Shown piece after piece: positions 24,543 through 35,548 of a stretch of DNA of 64,000 bases. The position numbers were made by a program, and so were the translations under genes. The notes under the pieces are model-generated. The model was given only the letters and a program-made list of their open reading frames with translations, was not told the DNA's origin and made no database searches. How positions within the stretch are numbered: the stretch's first letter is position 1; every line of letters begins with the position of its first letter. The DNA comes from Promerops cafer (Eukaryota; Chordata; Aves; Passeriformes; Nectariniidae), in the NCBI GenBank assembly GCA_013398275.1, contig VZSE01014931.1, positions 496,001 through 560,000 on the forward strand. Direction: 5' to 3'.

Positions 24543-24572
24543 GGGGAGGAGGAGGGGGATGGGATGGGGGGG
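24543..24572 (+). repeat. G-rich tract with G-quadruplex pattern
   Basis: Four runs of three or more G (GGGG, GGGGG, GGG, GGGGGGG) are separated by loops of 7, 2 and 2 bases, which satisfies the usual quadruplex pattern on the plus strand. Further G-rich words lie nearby at 24220-24312. Confidence 0.65.
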
Positions 24573-25029
24573 ACTCTGGCAAGAAATTCTTAATGCAAAG
24601 CAAACTAATAATTGCAATGCTGCATTCTCATGTTTCTCTTGACATTCCAAAGCAGGGGTGGGGGTCTTTGTCTGCCAGCACCGTCTTTGTGCGTCAGACC
24701 ACCAGTGTGTCCACTTTGGCATCTTGGCTTGTGTCACCATCCAGTATCAGATGCCTGAGGAGGTACAAGAAACCCATAGAAACACAGATCAGGCTGCCTC
24801 AATTCAGACTTTCTTTAGGGACTGCCTAAAGACACCCACAGACAGGTGAGCAGTCGTGTAGCCACTCCAGCTGCCTCTCCAGAAGGGCAGCACCCTACTC
24901 TGGATTTTTTTTGTCTCATCCACCTGTCCTCTACAGACAACTTAGCAATCCTTGGACACCTCAGACTATACTACGATCTGATGTTTATACACTTGAATCC
25001 TTCCCCAGGTGTTTGCATTACTGTTCTTC

Positions 25030-25063
25030 CAGGTCCAGAAGAATATCAGGTCCAGAAAAATCC
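25030..25063 (+). repeat. 17-base tandem duplication
   Basis: CAGGTCCAGAAGAATAT is followed directly by a copy with three changes. Two units only. Confidence 0.75.
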
Positions 25064-28000
25064 CTAGTCCCTCTTGCCCCCTGTTTAGTTCCTAGCTATT
25101 CTTGGACTAATTTAGGTCCTCGAGGCTTTCTAGGATTGGGGTGATAGGGAACAAATGTCCCATGTGTCTTGTCTTCCCAAGCCTCCTCCCTGGCTCATAG
25201 TTTTCCTTCAGTACAGTGTCCCCTTGTGATTCCTGATTTGTTGTCACAGTGCACCCATGAGAGTGGCATTGCTCAGGCACCAATTCCCACCTGTCTGTGT
25301 AGTCCTGAAGGACCTGTCCATGGAGATCTCCAAGGTCCCAAGTGATTTCTTAATCTCAGATAAAATCTGTTGGAATCAGTAAGAATGTGTTTACCGACTG
25401 ACAAAAAAAGGAAGAATGGATCCTACAGTTCAGAAGTTTTCCTTGACTTGCAAGAGCTAGGATCTGACACTGGGAAGGTATTTTTTTTCTTCAGTCCTTC
25501 ATGTTTATGGCATTACCTTGATATGGCTGGTTGAGATCAGCTGCAGTAGCAACCTAAGAGAGCCTTTGAATGATGTTGTGGACATAAAAACCCAGTGCTT
25601 CTATCCTGCTTGGGACTGACATTGGAACAATTCCTTCAATTAGCTATTTTTGTTTTAAAACATTGGTTAACTGTTATCATTCTTAGTAGCACTTTCCAGC
25701 TTGCCCCACAGAGTTTGGTGGCGCTATGTACAGCAAAGTCTTATTTATGAAGTGGGATTTTTGGAAGCAGCTGAGTGGAACTGGAAGAGAAATTGTAATG
25801 ACATTTGGCAGAAAGGTGAAGGCTGAAGATCCTAAGTCACTCAAGTTCCTTTGAAATTCACACAAGGTCAAGGGTAGTAGACTGGCCCCTGTGCAAGGGT
25901 GCCAAGTTGTGGATGTTGCTACAACAGCATTCAAGTTCCACTCTCTACATTTTAGCATTTACCTGCAAACACTTCTCTGTGCATTTGCAGATGCATACAA
26001 ACACAGAGCAAAGAAGTTCACTAATAAAGTATTAATATAAGAAACAGTAATCCCAAAGATTGTAGGACTAGATGGCTCCTGTTGTGGCAGATGTTATCTA
26101 GCCGTGGCTACAGTCATTCTCTATTGTTGGCAGTACCATTTATGAAGCCTGTGGGATTACTTGTCTGGCTTCAGGGAGCAAAGGGGTGGCCCTAGCTTGT
26201 TTCTGAATAGGAAGCAATCAGTAAAACTGTCAGGAAACAGCTTCTTGTTGAAGAACACTGATGGTTCCATCCACTGAAACCTAGATGCTTTGTGGGAAGA
26301 CAGCAGATTCTGTACATTTCTGAAGGAAGACTCCACTGGAAATGGTCTATAGCATGTGCATTCATAGTGCCTGGGACCTCGGTGTCTTCTGTAGGCAGCA
26401 GTCAGGGACTTAAACCACAAGAGATCTGCAGGGAAGAATGAAGAGATTTGTGGGTGTCCCATGCTGTGCAGGGGGACTGGCTGGCTGAGAGGGAACTGCT
26501 GTTCGAAGGGATTTATTTGACAGGGGACCAGGCAGCCAGAACTCCTGTTGTGCTGGAGAAGGCAGTGGGGAGCTGCAGAGATGACAAAAGACACTAAACC
26601 TTCTGTACAGAGTGTGCTGAGGGCCACAGGATGCCAAAAGTGGAAACTGCAACTTCTGAGCACGTCTTCCAGGCTGGACTTTTTATTGCCTCACCATCAT
26701 CTGTACAGAGGAAGAGAAAAGGCCGATGTTCCTTGTTGGAAAGTGATTGCTACAGCATCTTTTGATTGAGCCTTGCATTATGTTGAATTGAGAACATTAT
26801 TATTCATGAAAAGGCATCCTAGAAAGCTTCAAAGAAGGGTGGGAAAAAAAACTTCAGGTTTTAATACTAATTAGAGGAGCCTGTCTCCCAGGTGTGACGT
26901 GTTTATCTGTGAAAAGCAGGAGATAGCCTAGCAAAGAAGAAATGTACACTGGAGAATAGAAGTTCCAATAAATGGTTGAATGGATTAAAAAAATAAAAAG
27001 GATGAGGAAGAAGAAAGAAGACCAACAACAAAAAGGCAGATAATAAAATAAGATGTTTGCACTGAATATGAAGGGTTTGCAAAACAGCTCAGAGTTTATT
27101 TCCAAACCTACAAGAAAACAACCCTGAAAATAATTCCGCAATGTATCTCAATAAGGAGAAGGTTCTTTTTATTTCTTCCTCCTATTAGCAATGTTTGTCA
27201 ACTCAATTTCTTTTTCACACCAAAAAAGCACTTGTGTCAGGAAAGCTCAGAGTTGCCTTCAAGTATAGCCAAAACAGGCTGTTTCTGGAGCTGGTGCACT
27301 ACCTTAACCAGGTGCTGACCTTAGTCATGCTGCTTATTTTGGCTGAGAATTTTCCTGGAGGATGTGGGGCTCTATCAGCTGCCTCTGCTTCAGCTAGCAC
27401 TGCCCACCAGAAGTGGGTGCTGTGCTGCCAGTCTCTCCTGCCACACGTGCTTGCTGCCACCCCTCGTGTGGCAGTGTCACGAACACGGCCCTGGCTACAA
27501 TACCTCCCCCACTCCAACTTCTCCTTTTGGCCCATGAGGCTGGACCTTCTACTGACCTCAGGTGAAGTTTAGTGAGGGGAAGGGAGAAGAAGGACCTGAG
27601 ATGAGAGAGGCGGTGTTTCTGTGTGGTGCCTTTGCTGGTTTGTATTCTCAGGTGTGCAGTACACACGTAGCCAAGCGGCTGCAGCGTCTGACAGGTTGTT
27701 CTGTACACGTACCTTACAGTTTTCCTGCTGCTTCCAGCCTGCTCTCTTGTGAGTTAAGGAATCACTGCAGGTGTGGAAAGCTTGAGAGAACGGATGTGCT
27801 TTCATAGCCGAGTGAGTGACAGCTGGCCAGCTTTAATTGCCCTTTGGTGTGCTCCTAGAAGGTAGTTTAAGCAAAGAGATTTTTTTTTCCTGTCTCTGTG
27901 GACATGAAATGTGGACATCTTTGCTTCTGTGGTTCAACTGATGAACAGTAACTGGTTAAGCATCAGAAACTCGATCACTTGTGATTGCCTACCCATAACC

Positions 28001-28734
28001 TCTGTTAGTGACAAGATCTCATGAGGGAGCAGAAGGGAGAGCAATGCAGGGATTTGACTTTCTGCAGTAGGCTTTGCGCTAGTCCTTTCACCCAGGCAAT
28101 CCTTCCTTTCTGAAAGTCACTTCAGAGAAGAATTTAACAGAGAAAAAAACCCAGCAAGTTTTTTCAGTGTTTTTTTCCTTGAGGAGCATTCCCTTAGATG
28201 ACTACAGAGAGATACATTCAAACAGAACATTAAAGTTAAACGAGGTGACACAAGGCTCTATTTAAAAATAACAGAAAGTGTTTCAAGTTCTCCTTTGATA
28301 GGAGCTGGGCAGCTATATAACCCCACCAGCTCGCCACCATAATGACAATCCCCAGCAAGAATCACAGCCTGATAACGTGCACTAAGACAGAAGATGGGAG
28401 CTGTATTCACAGGCATGAGGAACTGCAGGAGATAGCTATTTTCCAAAGATGCTTATTCAAAGCAGTTGGAAACCCCCCCGTCTTCCCTTGAACCTTGCAT
28501 AACTAGATGCATAGAATAAATATCTACAGCGTAGGACAGAAATTAACATTATAGATGTAATACCATTATAGAGTTACTGATAAACCCTCACCTTTCATAC
28601 TTAGCTAATTTCTCATCAGTTTATTTTTTATAGGAAAAAAGGAGAATATAGCAGAACTTGTAGATAGGCACTGAAAATGGTCTGGAGGCTTGGAAGGATT
28701 TTTCAGATAAGAAGAAACCGAAAAAGATGAAGGA

Positions 28735-29195
28735 AGATATTGTTCGGAGGAGAGATGAATAAGAAGGGGTATGTCAGAAGTATATAAATTATAATATTTA
28801 AAAAGGTTCTCAGTGCTGGTACAAAAGGGTATCCTTTGAATCAAAAAGCAATGCAGATCTGGAAGCGTTGAGAGGTTTTTTTTATTGTACCCTATTAAAC
28901 TGTGGAACTCCCTGCTGCAGGGTGTCACCCACTGAGCTCATGGCCTTAGTGAAAAAAAAAAAGGAGAAAAAAAAGAAAGCTATTTTTGTGGACAGTGAGA
29001 ATTCACAGTTACATTAGAGAAAATAAAAAATTTATAAGAAATATCAGCCCTTGAGATTCAGGGCATAAATCCAACCACTAACTGCCTGGGGTTATAAAGA
29101 AACTTCCCCAATGGACATATTAGTTAGTTATTTCCCATTTTAAGTGTTTTACATCTATCCTTGATGCTAGCCACTGCCTAAGAGAAGGTGTTACA
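28735..29195 (+). mobile_element. L3/CR1-type LINE remnant, 3' part
   Basis: Characteristic L3 words appear in the right order: AACTGTGGAACTCCCTGCTG near 28900, GAGCTCATGGCCTTAG, then ATATCAGCCCTTGAG, TTCAGGGCATAAATCCAACC, CTAACTGCCTGGGGTTATAA, AGAAACTTCCCCAATGG and finally ATGCTAGCCACTGCCTAAGAG. An A-rich insertion lies at 28952-28975. L3 is an ancient CR1-clade LINE shared by amniotes. The copy is far too decayed to code and probably predates modern birds. Confidence 0.75.
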
Positions 29196-30099
29196 AGAGT
29201 TGGACAGTTGGTTTGATTTGCTGTGAAGGTTGCTATATCCTTGAAAAACATGGCAGCTCTCTCCTTCCCTTCCTCACCATCTCCAGCTGTGCCTCTGAAA
29301 CACCTTACCTTGGCATGCACAAAAAGACAGGGCTTCTCCTCTGCTTTCAATGTACTCTGATGTGTGGGTAGCCCCAGGCTGACACCGTCCTCTTGGGGAC
29401 ATGAGAGACCAGCACAGCTGGAGATCAGGCTCCTCAATGCCTTCCTGGCTGCAGCAGGCTGGTTCCAAACTGCCCTGGCAGAGACCTGGCTGACACAGCA
29501 CTGCTGCTGGAAGAGCTGTCCCACCTTTCTGATCCCAAGGAGAACATACAGCTCCCCACTTGCAGCTCCTTTGCTGCGTCCTTGGCTTTGCTCGTCTTCT
29601 CCTTGAAGCACCAGGATTTCTCTGGTCCTCAACAGTATGGCAGCACTCAGCAAGCAAGCAGGAGAGGCAGGCCAGAGAGGCAAAGCAAAGCAGACTACCT
29701 GGCTTGCCTTCCCTTCTCCCAGCATGCTTAAATTTGTTCTTTGTCTAATCTCCTCTGCCAGGCGATTTGAGATAATCAGTGTGACTTTTCTGCTATTGTT
29801 CATCTATCCCAATCTTTCTCATTTTCTTTTGCAAATGGTGCCCCTTCTCATTTGCCTCATTTCTCTTCCTGTGATACCTCAAATGCAGAAAGCTCTGTTG
29901 CTCCGAGGCAGAGGAGTGCAAACTGGTTATAACCACTCTGTCAACGTCCATGACCCTGTGCTGGGGAAGCTGAGCTGCTGTCAGCAATTAAAGCTCCTTA
30001 GAAGTTACCTGATTAATCACTTGGGGGAAGCAATTGCCACTTCTCACTTGGAAAGGAAGGTGCTATGTTGTCTCTGACCTCAGGGACTCAGGTATACTA
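29196..30099. other. Low-stop unique region with the longest frame of the window
   Basis: A minus-strand frame at 29120-29803 (227 codons) is the longest here, but its last codons lie in the L3 remnant and other frames in both strands are also open (29274-29657 minus; 29364-29606, 29560-29748 and 29637-30077 plus). The predicted peptide has no domain I know. Inside it a 48-base segment, STLKAEEKPCLFVHAK, is followed on the minus strand by the strong donor AAG/GTAAGG (exon side ending at 29310) and preceded by CACATCAG. This is a weak exon possibility only. Confidence 0.3.
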
Positions 30100-30174
30100 A
30101 GAATCACAGAATCACAGAGTATTCTGAATTGGAATCAGAATCCACAAGGATCATCGAGCCCAACTCTTAAATGA
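30100..30174 (-). mobile_element. CR1 LINE 3' tail, minus strand
   Basis: GAATCACAGAATCACAGAGT, then TTCTGAATTGGAATCAGAAT and CACAAGGATCATCGAGCCCA, CTCTTAA and TGAATGG: the reverse-complement start of a bird CR1, whose usual form has GAGTTGGAAGGGACCCACAAGG. Only about 75 bases are recognisable. Confidence 0.85.
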
Positions 30175-30589
30175 ATGGTGAAATCCTCATGCGAATGGCT
30201 CAGTGTGTCTTTTGCAATGGGTCAGTGTCAGCTGCTCTGGGAAACATTCTCACTTCTTGGCCATCTCTTCCCATGGATTCAGAGACCAACATGTGCCAGC
30301 TGCATTGCTGCACAGGACACTGAAGTGCCATCCATGTGGCCTCAGCAGATGAAGTGATGAGCCTAGGAGGAGAAGTGGTAAATAAAGTACCCTGTTCCTT
30401 CCTATACGTAGAAACACTGGAAGAGGTAAAAGGGGAGAGATCATTGTGAGGTAGAAAGCAGGAAATTATTTTTTTCCCTACAGGTGAATTTGGTCACATC
30501 GCTTTAATTGCCTGATTTCACAGTATCATGGGAGGACTGTTTTCCTACATACACATACCCATGCAGATGCCCTCCCCCAGAAGGACTGA
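30175..30589. other. Unique non-coding DNA
   Basis: No gene is visible in these 415 bases between two oppositely oriented CR1 tails. Confidence 0.5.
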
Positions 30590-30864
30590 TCAAAGAGGAA
30601 AGGCTTTAAACAGAAAAGGAGTAGATTTAGGAGAAATTAGAAGGAAGATCTTTACTGTGAGGGTCGTGAGCAATGAAACAGTTTGCTCAGAGAGGTTGTG
30701 GGTGCCCCTTCCCTGGAAGTGTTGGAGGACAGATTGGATGGGACTCTGAGCAACCTGGTCTAGTAGAAGATGTCCTTGCCCATGTCCCTGTGTCAGTTCC
30801 AGTTTGGAACTGGATGATCTTTAAGGTTTCTTCTGATCCAAACCATTCTATGATTCTGTGATCC
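30590..30864 (+). mobile_element. CR1 LINE 3' end, 5'-truncated
   Basis: The order fits CR1: AGGAGTAGATTTAGG, AGAAGGAAGATCTTTACTGTGA, GGGTCGTGAGCAATG, CTCAGAGAGGTTGTGGGTGC, CCCTTCCCTGGAAGTGTTGG, GATTGGATGGGACTCTGAGC, AACCTGGTCTAGTAG, GGAACTGGATGATCTTTAAGG and the octamer tail CCATTCTATGATTCTGTGAT. It is about 275 bases long, non-coding, and less worn than the other plus-strand copies. Confidence 0.92.
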
Positions 30865-33800
30865 TACAGGAGGCTGGTGGGTTACTCTGGTGAGTGAATT
30901 TACTCTTCAGATCTCTTTAATGGGAAACTTTTAGCTCTTGACAGATTTCTTTACTATCACGGTATGATGCTGCTCATTGCTGGGAAGGGCTGGAAGGGTG
31001 AACAAGCCCACCAACCTCCACCACAATCAACTCCCCATCAGGTTCTGCTTTGGTCTTCCTATATAACATTCAGGGTGGGGGTGAAAAAGAAGTGGGGGAT
31101 GTTTTTTTGGTTTTGAGTGATACATTGATTCCCTGGTTCCCCTCTCAGTTTGGCCAGGTCCCTTGGTTTTGCACATTCATTTGTGCATTCAGTTCATTGT
31201 TCTCACTGAAACCTTCCTGACCTTGAACATAACCCAGCATGTTACAGCCTTACTCAGATAAACTCCTGGACCTAGGCTGAATACCTAAACAATTTGGCAA
31301 ACCAAGACTGGCACCTAGATTGCCCCACAGCTTTTACCCTGCATGACCAACAGCAGCCAGACTGGACCAAGCATTGTCTCTGTGTGGGCAGCTGGGCACC
31401 TTCCACCATGCCTGACTGCATCCTCACAGGAAAGGACCTAGGTAGACCTTGTATTCCTGCCTTTTCTTGTCTTCTCAGTCAAACTAGTGTCTGAACACTA
31501 TGCAAATGTTACCTTCCTGCTTCTTCTGAAGTCGTTTATTGGCATTATTGCTCTCTCTTATGATTAAGGAAATAAAGATTTACAACAAGGTGTACTGATG
31601 GTGCCCAAGTCATTAATAAAAACAGTGCCAGGTCTGAAAATAAATCCCAGCTCTCTAGCTTCTCTGCATAGTTTTTTGATGCACGACTGGATTTGCCTTA
31701 GAATTTCTCGTTACCTGCCCTGCTGTACTTGGATGTATGAACTTAAATCCTCTATTTAGCTCCTTACATAGTATTTGCCTTCTTTCATAGCAGTTTTCTA
31801 TTGGCATCACTGTGGTAGAAGATACTGCTAAATGACATCCCTTTGAATAGAACTAGCTATTGCATGCCAAATCTTTCAGGGTTTCCTTAGACTGGGTTTC
31901 ATTTTCAAAGTTCATAAGCAGGGCTGGGGCTGTTTTCCAAAGGTGTGAATCCTTTTGGAAGACAGTTTGTCTGGGAGTTAGGGTTCCATGATAAATTAGA
32001 ATGAACCTGAGCTCTTCAGTTTGATTTAATTTTTGATGGATCCCCCATAAAAAAAGGTGTGTGGATGATGGGGCTGTTATTCATTATACTGCAGAGGCAG
32101 GAGCATGGTGTGATGCTATGATCTGAATGGGAACTTTGTCTCAGTCTGCTCCCAGTCTCAGTTTTGCCCTAGGCATTACCAGAAAAACCTGGTACTGAGC
32201 CTCAGCCCTCTCCCTGTCCCACACTTTACTTTTCTCATACTGCAGAAGAGTTCACCTCGGTGCAGAGAAGGAAGCCTGAACACAGTGCAAAGGAACAAGC
32301 TTCCAAGCAGGGCAGAAGAAATCAGCTTTGGCAGAATGCCTCTGCTTGGCACTGGTCAAAACAAGCATATGGAAAAGGGGAGTGAATGAGGAATGCTCTG
32401 TCTGGGAAGATTGGTACATGGTGTGGCGTCCTGCAAGACGGGCTTTTAGACAGGAGTTCACTGCTGTTTGACATGCCCTGTGAAAACCTGAGTGCTCCCA
32501 CACTTCTGAATTTTCCTCTGGGCAGCATTTATCAAGAGGACACGCAGGGAACATCCTCTTTTCCAATCTTTTTTTCCACTCCCTTTTTCTTGCTGTCTGT
32601 TTTACACTCAGCCGAGCAGAATCTGCAGTGGATGGCAAATTTAGCTGCTTTGCTTTGTTTTGCCCCCCCGCCCCTGGCTCCCGTGTTCTCCAGCTCCCTG
32701 TGCTCAGCAGCTGCTGTTTTACACCGTGGGTTTGCACTGACTGACCTGCAGCCTCTGTTTATGCCTGTTTTGGTGTGGGAGCTACTGCAAACCCTCTGCT
32801 GTGAGTAGTCAATACTCAAGATTCGATATTCGGGTGGTGTGATTGGTCAATGAGGTGACAGAGCCATGCCTTTGTTCCCTGATTAGATGACTGAACCTTT
32901 GTTAATTACTTCTGCCAGAAATGAAGTCTGTTGTGTGATTAAGTGGTTCTAAGCTACAGGCTTGAGATTTACTCCCTGTGAACTCTTGTTCCAATGGGAC
33001 TTTGCACGTGTGAGGGCTGTCTAAAGCGTGTATAAACAGAGTATAAAAATGGCCAGAGTCATATTCTACTTCTAATCCATTAAAAATGGTTGACCTGCAT
33101 GTCTTTGCTATGCATTTGGCTCTAGTAACGAGAGCCTGCCCTTGCAGAACACAAACCCTCTTTTGGCACAGGTCCTCCCAGGATGTCTGCAGTCCCAAAG
33201 CCACATCACACACCACAGCATGGAACAGGCTGGCTAAAATCCCTGTACCAATGCAATAGCAGCACATAATCTTGCACTGACAAGCATATGGAGTGAGCTG
33301 GGAAGAAAACAGCACCTCGACTCTGAGGCCATGTGCCCTGCTACATCACCTCCTGTTACAATTTTGATCTGGATTGGCTGTGGGCAAAAATGTACCTGTT
33401 GATTGAATAAGCAAACCAGAAGCTACAGAGGGATGTTTTTTTTTTAATGCTGCCTTTATGCCACATAGTGGAGGACAGATGGTATCTTATACCAAATAGA
33501 ATCCTTTGGAGCAAAATTAAATCCAATTAGAAATGTTCCAGTAAAATTTTCAACCAGCTGAACGAGTTAATACTGGGTTGTCTCTTTGTGTCACATAGCC
33601 ACAACATTTTCAACACATTGGTAAAATAATGGATGCTATGTGTTATTAACTGTGTGCTCAGAGCCCCAGTATCATAGCAGAGAGTAACTGGAAACTTAAT
33701 TATTCAGGTGAGATTTAATTATCATTCATGTCATTTACATCTGCTTTCTTTACTATGTGAGAAAGCACAGATATGCTGTTCTCCCTAACCAAAAAATACT

Positions 33801-34054
33801 ACAAATCCCACTGTTCCTCTAGGCCTGATGGAACAAGAAGCAATGATTTCAGCATTTCTTTTGGCTTTTGTGAATGTAATTCTCACCCCAGTGTATCAGA
33901 ATATACCTCTGGGAAAAAGACGCTTTTATCCAGCCTGTGGAAAACCTGAGCAATGGGTGCTTATGGATTCCTTGGAAATGCAGGCAGAAAGAGAGCTACT
34001 TTTTATTTAGCACCCCTGCTCAACCTTTTTACTGATCTAATGGAAAAAGGCCAG
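30865..34054. other. Unique non-coding DNA, no gene seen
   Basis: Overlapping frames on both strands at 32252-32819 and a minus-strand frame at 32902-33315 are unremarkable in composition. An AT-rich zone begins after 33400 with T-runs and AATTAAATCC words. No repeat family was recognised. Confidence 0.5.
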
Positions 34055-34405
34055 AGTTAAGATTCAGAGCGACCATATGTACAAGAACTGCCTTAATTTA
34101 AATGTCCTGTTGAATACAATATGATCTTAAAATGATGCATGATGGAAATTCTTCTCAGACTGGTGCAGTGCATTAGCATTAGTCATTGCAGTAGGACTGG
34201 GTGGAGCACATTAGAAGTCGTCACTGTGATGGATGCGTGGCACACATTAAAATGAAAATCATTGCAATGGACCAAGCAGAAAACACAGGAATTAAAGTTT
34301 CTGTGATAGATTCTGTGAAACACATCAGAATTGGACTGACGCTGAGTCATAAAAGGCATAAAGGCCTGAATGTCCCTCATCCTGAATGGGTACTTTCTAA
34401 AAGAT
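34055..34405. promoter_or_regulatory. Candidate conserved non-coding element
   Basis: Repeat-free, AT-rich sequence with blocks such as TTAAAATGATGCATGATGG, GCATTAGCATTAGTCATTGC and ACACATTAAAATGAAAATC. Both strands have frames of similar length over the same bases (34183-34380 minus, 34201-34407 plus), typical of non-coding DNA with few stops. Conservation is inferred, not shown. Confidence 0.22.
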
Positions 34406-34469
34406 GAATGACATGGCTGCCTGTTATATCAATTACTTGCAGTGCTGTGGAAAGCCTCATGGATGGAAT

Positions 34470-34740
34470 AACTGATGAGTCAGGATTCCTTGGTTCTGCT
34501 GTCAGCTCTGCTGCTGACTCATTTTGTACCCTTGAGTGATACACTTCCCTCTCTCTTCCCCATCATGTGCATGGCAGTGTATTTACCCTTCCTTATAAAG
34601 AATTGAGACCCGTTTCTGCCACAACTCTCATGTATGTCTAATATTATGCATTGGAAATGGTCCCAGTGCCCTTATGAATGAGTCTTTGGAGGGTGGAAGC
34701 TGTAGAATATGCAGATGAAAAGTGCTAAATATAGTCACAT
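34470..34740 (+). mobile_element. Ancient tRNA-derived CORE-SINE (amniote MIR-like)
   Basis: The words follow the classic amniote SINE order: GAGTCAGGATTCCTTGGTTC, TGTCAGCTCTGCTGCTGACT, a worn GACCTTGGGCAAGTCAC (TACCCTTGAGTGATACACTT), CCCTCTCTCTTCCCCATC, AAGAATTGAGACCC near the middle, and GCAGATGAAAAGTGCTAAAT at the end, where intact copies read GATGAAAAGTGCTATATAAG. About 270 bases, near full length, heavily diverged. Such elements are shared by birds, reptiles and mammals. Confidence 0.7.
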
Positions 34741-35362
34741 ACCATCAGATTTGTGTGATTCTTATTTTTGCTGTTTGATGATGTTTCTCATTTTCAGGAA
34801 TTGTTTATTTTCTTTTTTTGAGAAGTCCATGTGAGACTGACCAGACATTAAGGAACTCTTTCTGTTCCTTTCTGATAGACTCTAGATTGGGTCTTAAAGA
34901 TGAAAGCTCCATTTCATGACTTTATCCACCTATCCACAGTATGTTCCCGAGCTAGTTAAAATTAAACTTAGCTATCAAAATGCTAAACTTGATAGCTCAT
35001 TTATCTTTCTGTCTCCCAACTCTACATTACAATACAGCAGTGATTGATCTTGCGTCTTCAAGGTACTATATAGTATAAAAACTAAGAGAAGATTAATTAA
35101 AAGCCGTCGCATCCAGACAGGTTTTTAAATAAGTTTTAGATTTAGACAATATATCAGCTGAAGCAAAAAGATTCCAAGACCATAAGCCTGTAACTTCAAG
35201 TAAGTTTCGCTTTCCTTCAGGACACAGCAAACCCCATTTCACCACAGAGTAACATCAAAGTCTGATTTGGTCAGGCAGGCCCGTGGCAGGAGGCAGGAAG
35301 CTGTCACATGTGTGGGCTCTCCGGCAGTGGTGAATGTGATGTCCCTGAGGACTTCTGCAGGC
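34741..35362. other. AT-rich unique DNA
   Basis: No gene is seen. Paired words GCTAAACTTGATAGCTC and AAACTTAGCTATC lie near 34965-34998. If the terminal-exon candidate above it is real, this would include its 3' untranslated region; the nearest minus-strand AATAAA is near 34804-34809. Confidence 0.4.
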
Positions 35363-35548
35363 TCAGGAGAGAATGTCAGGCTCATGGCTGGATGGTGAGT
35401 TGGAGATGGTACTGAGGCAATTTTTTAAACTAGCCCCCAGCTCCTCCAGGCACGGAGAAACTTGTCTGGGCAGCATGTCTAAATGACTTAAATTGAGCCC
35501 AAAATCAGAGACAGCTGCATTTGAGCTGTCAGTGTCTGACTGTGGGAG
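35363..35548 (-). CDS. Candidate terminal coding exon, minus strand
   Basis: On the minus strand TTAGTGTTGTTCTGCAG is followed by an open frame in phase 0 that gives 61 residues and a TGA. The peptide starts LPQSDTDSSNAAVSDFG and ends SPSSHEPDILS; it is rich in Ser, Leu and Asp, as cytoplasmic C-terminal tails often are, but I recognise no family. The acceptor's pyrimidine tract is only fair (interrupted by G). It could equally be an acceptor-like word before a chance frame. Confidence 0.2.
   Translation of the reverse strand, partial: LPQSDTDSSNAAVSDFGLNLSHLDMLPRQVSPCLEELGASLKNCLSTISNSPSSHEPDILS

Larger units (their letters stand above)
23901..28734. other. Unique non-coding DNA, no gene seen
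   Basis: Nearly 4.8 kb without a recognised gene. It holds a G-rich tract (24543-24572), a 17-base tandem duplication (25030-25063) and an A/G-rich stretch (26986-27046). The 168-codon minus-strand frame at 26157-26663 and the paired frames at 27299-27807 overlap frames on the other strand and show no family resemblance. Confidence 0.5.

Noticed and set aside
26157..26663. 168-codon minus-strand frame
   Set aside because: No recognisable domain, low-information composition, frames open on the other strand and no splice or promoter context.
32252..32819. Overlapping frames of 95-161 codons on both strands
   Set aside because: Mutually overlapping with no homology or splice sites.
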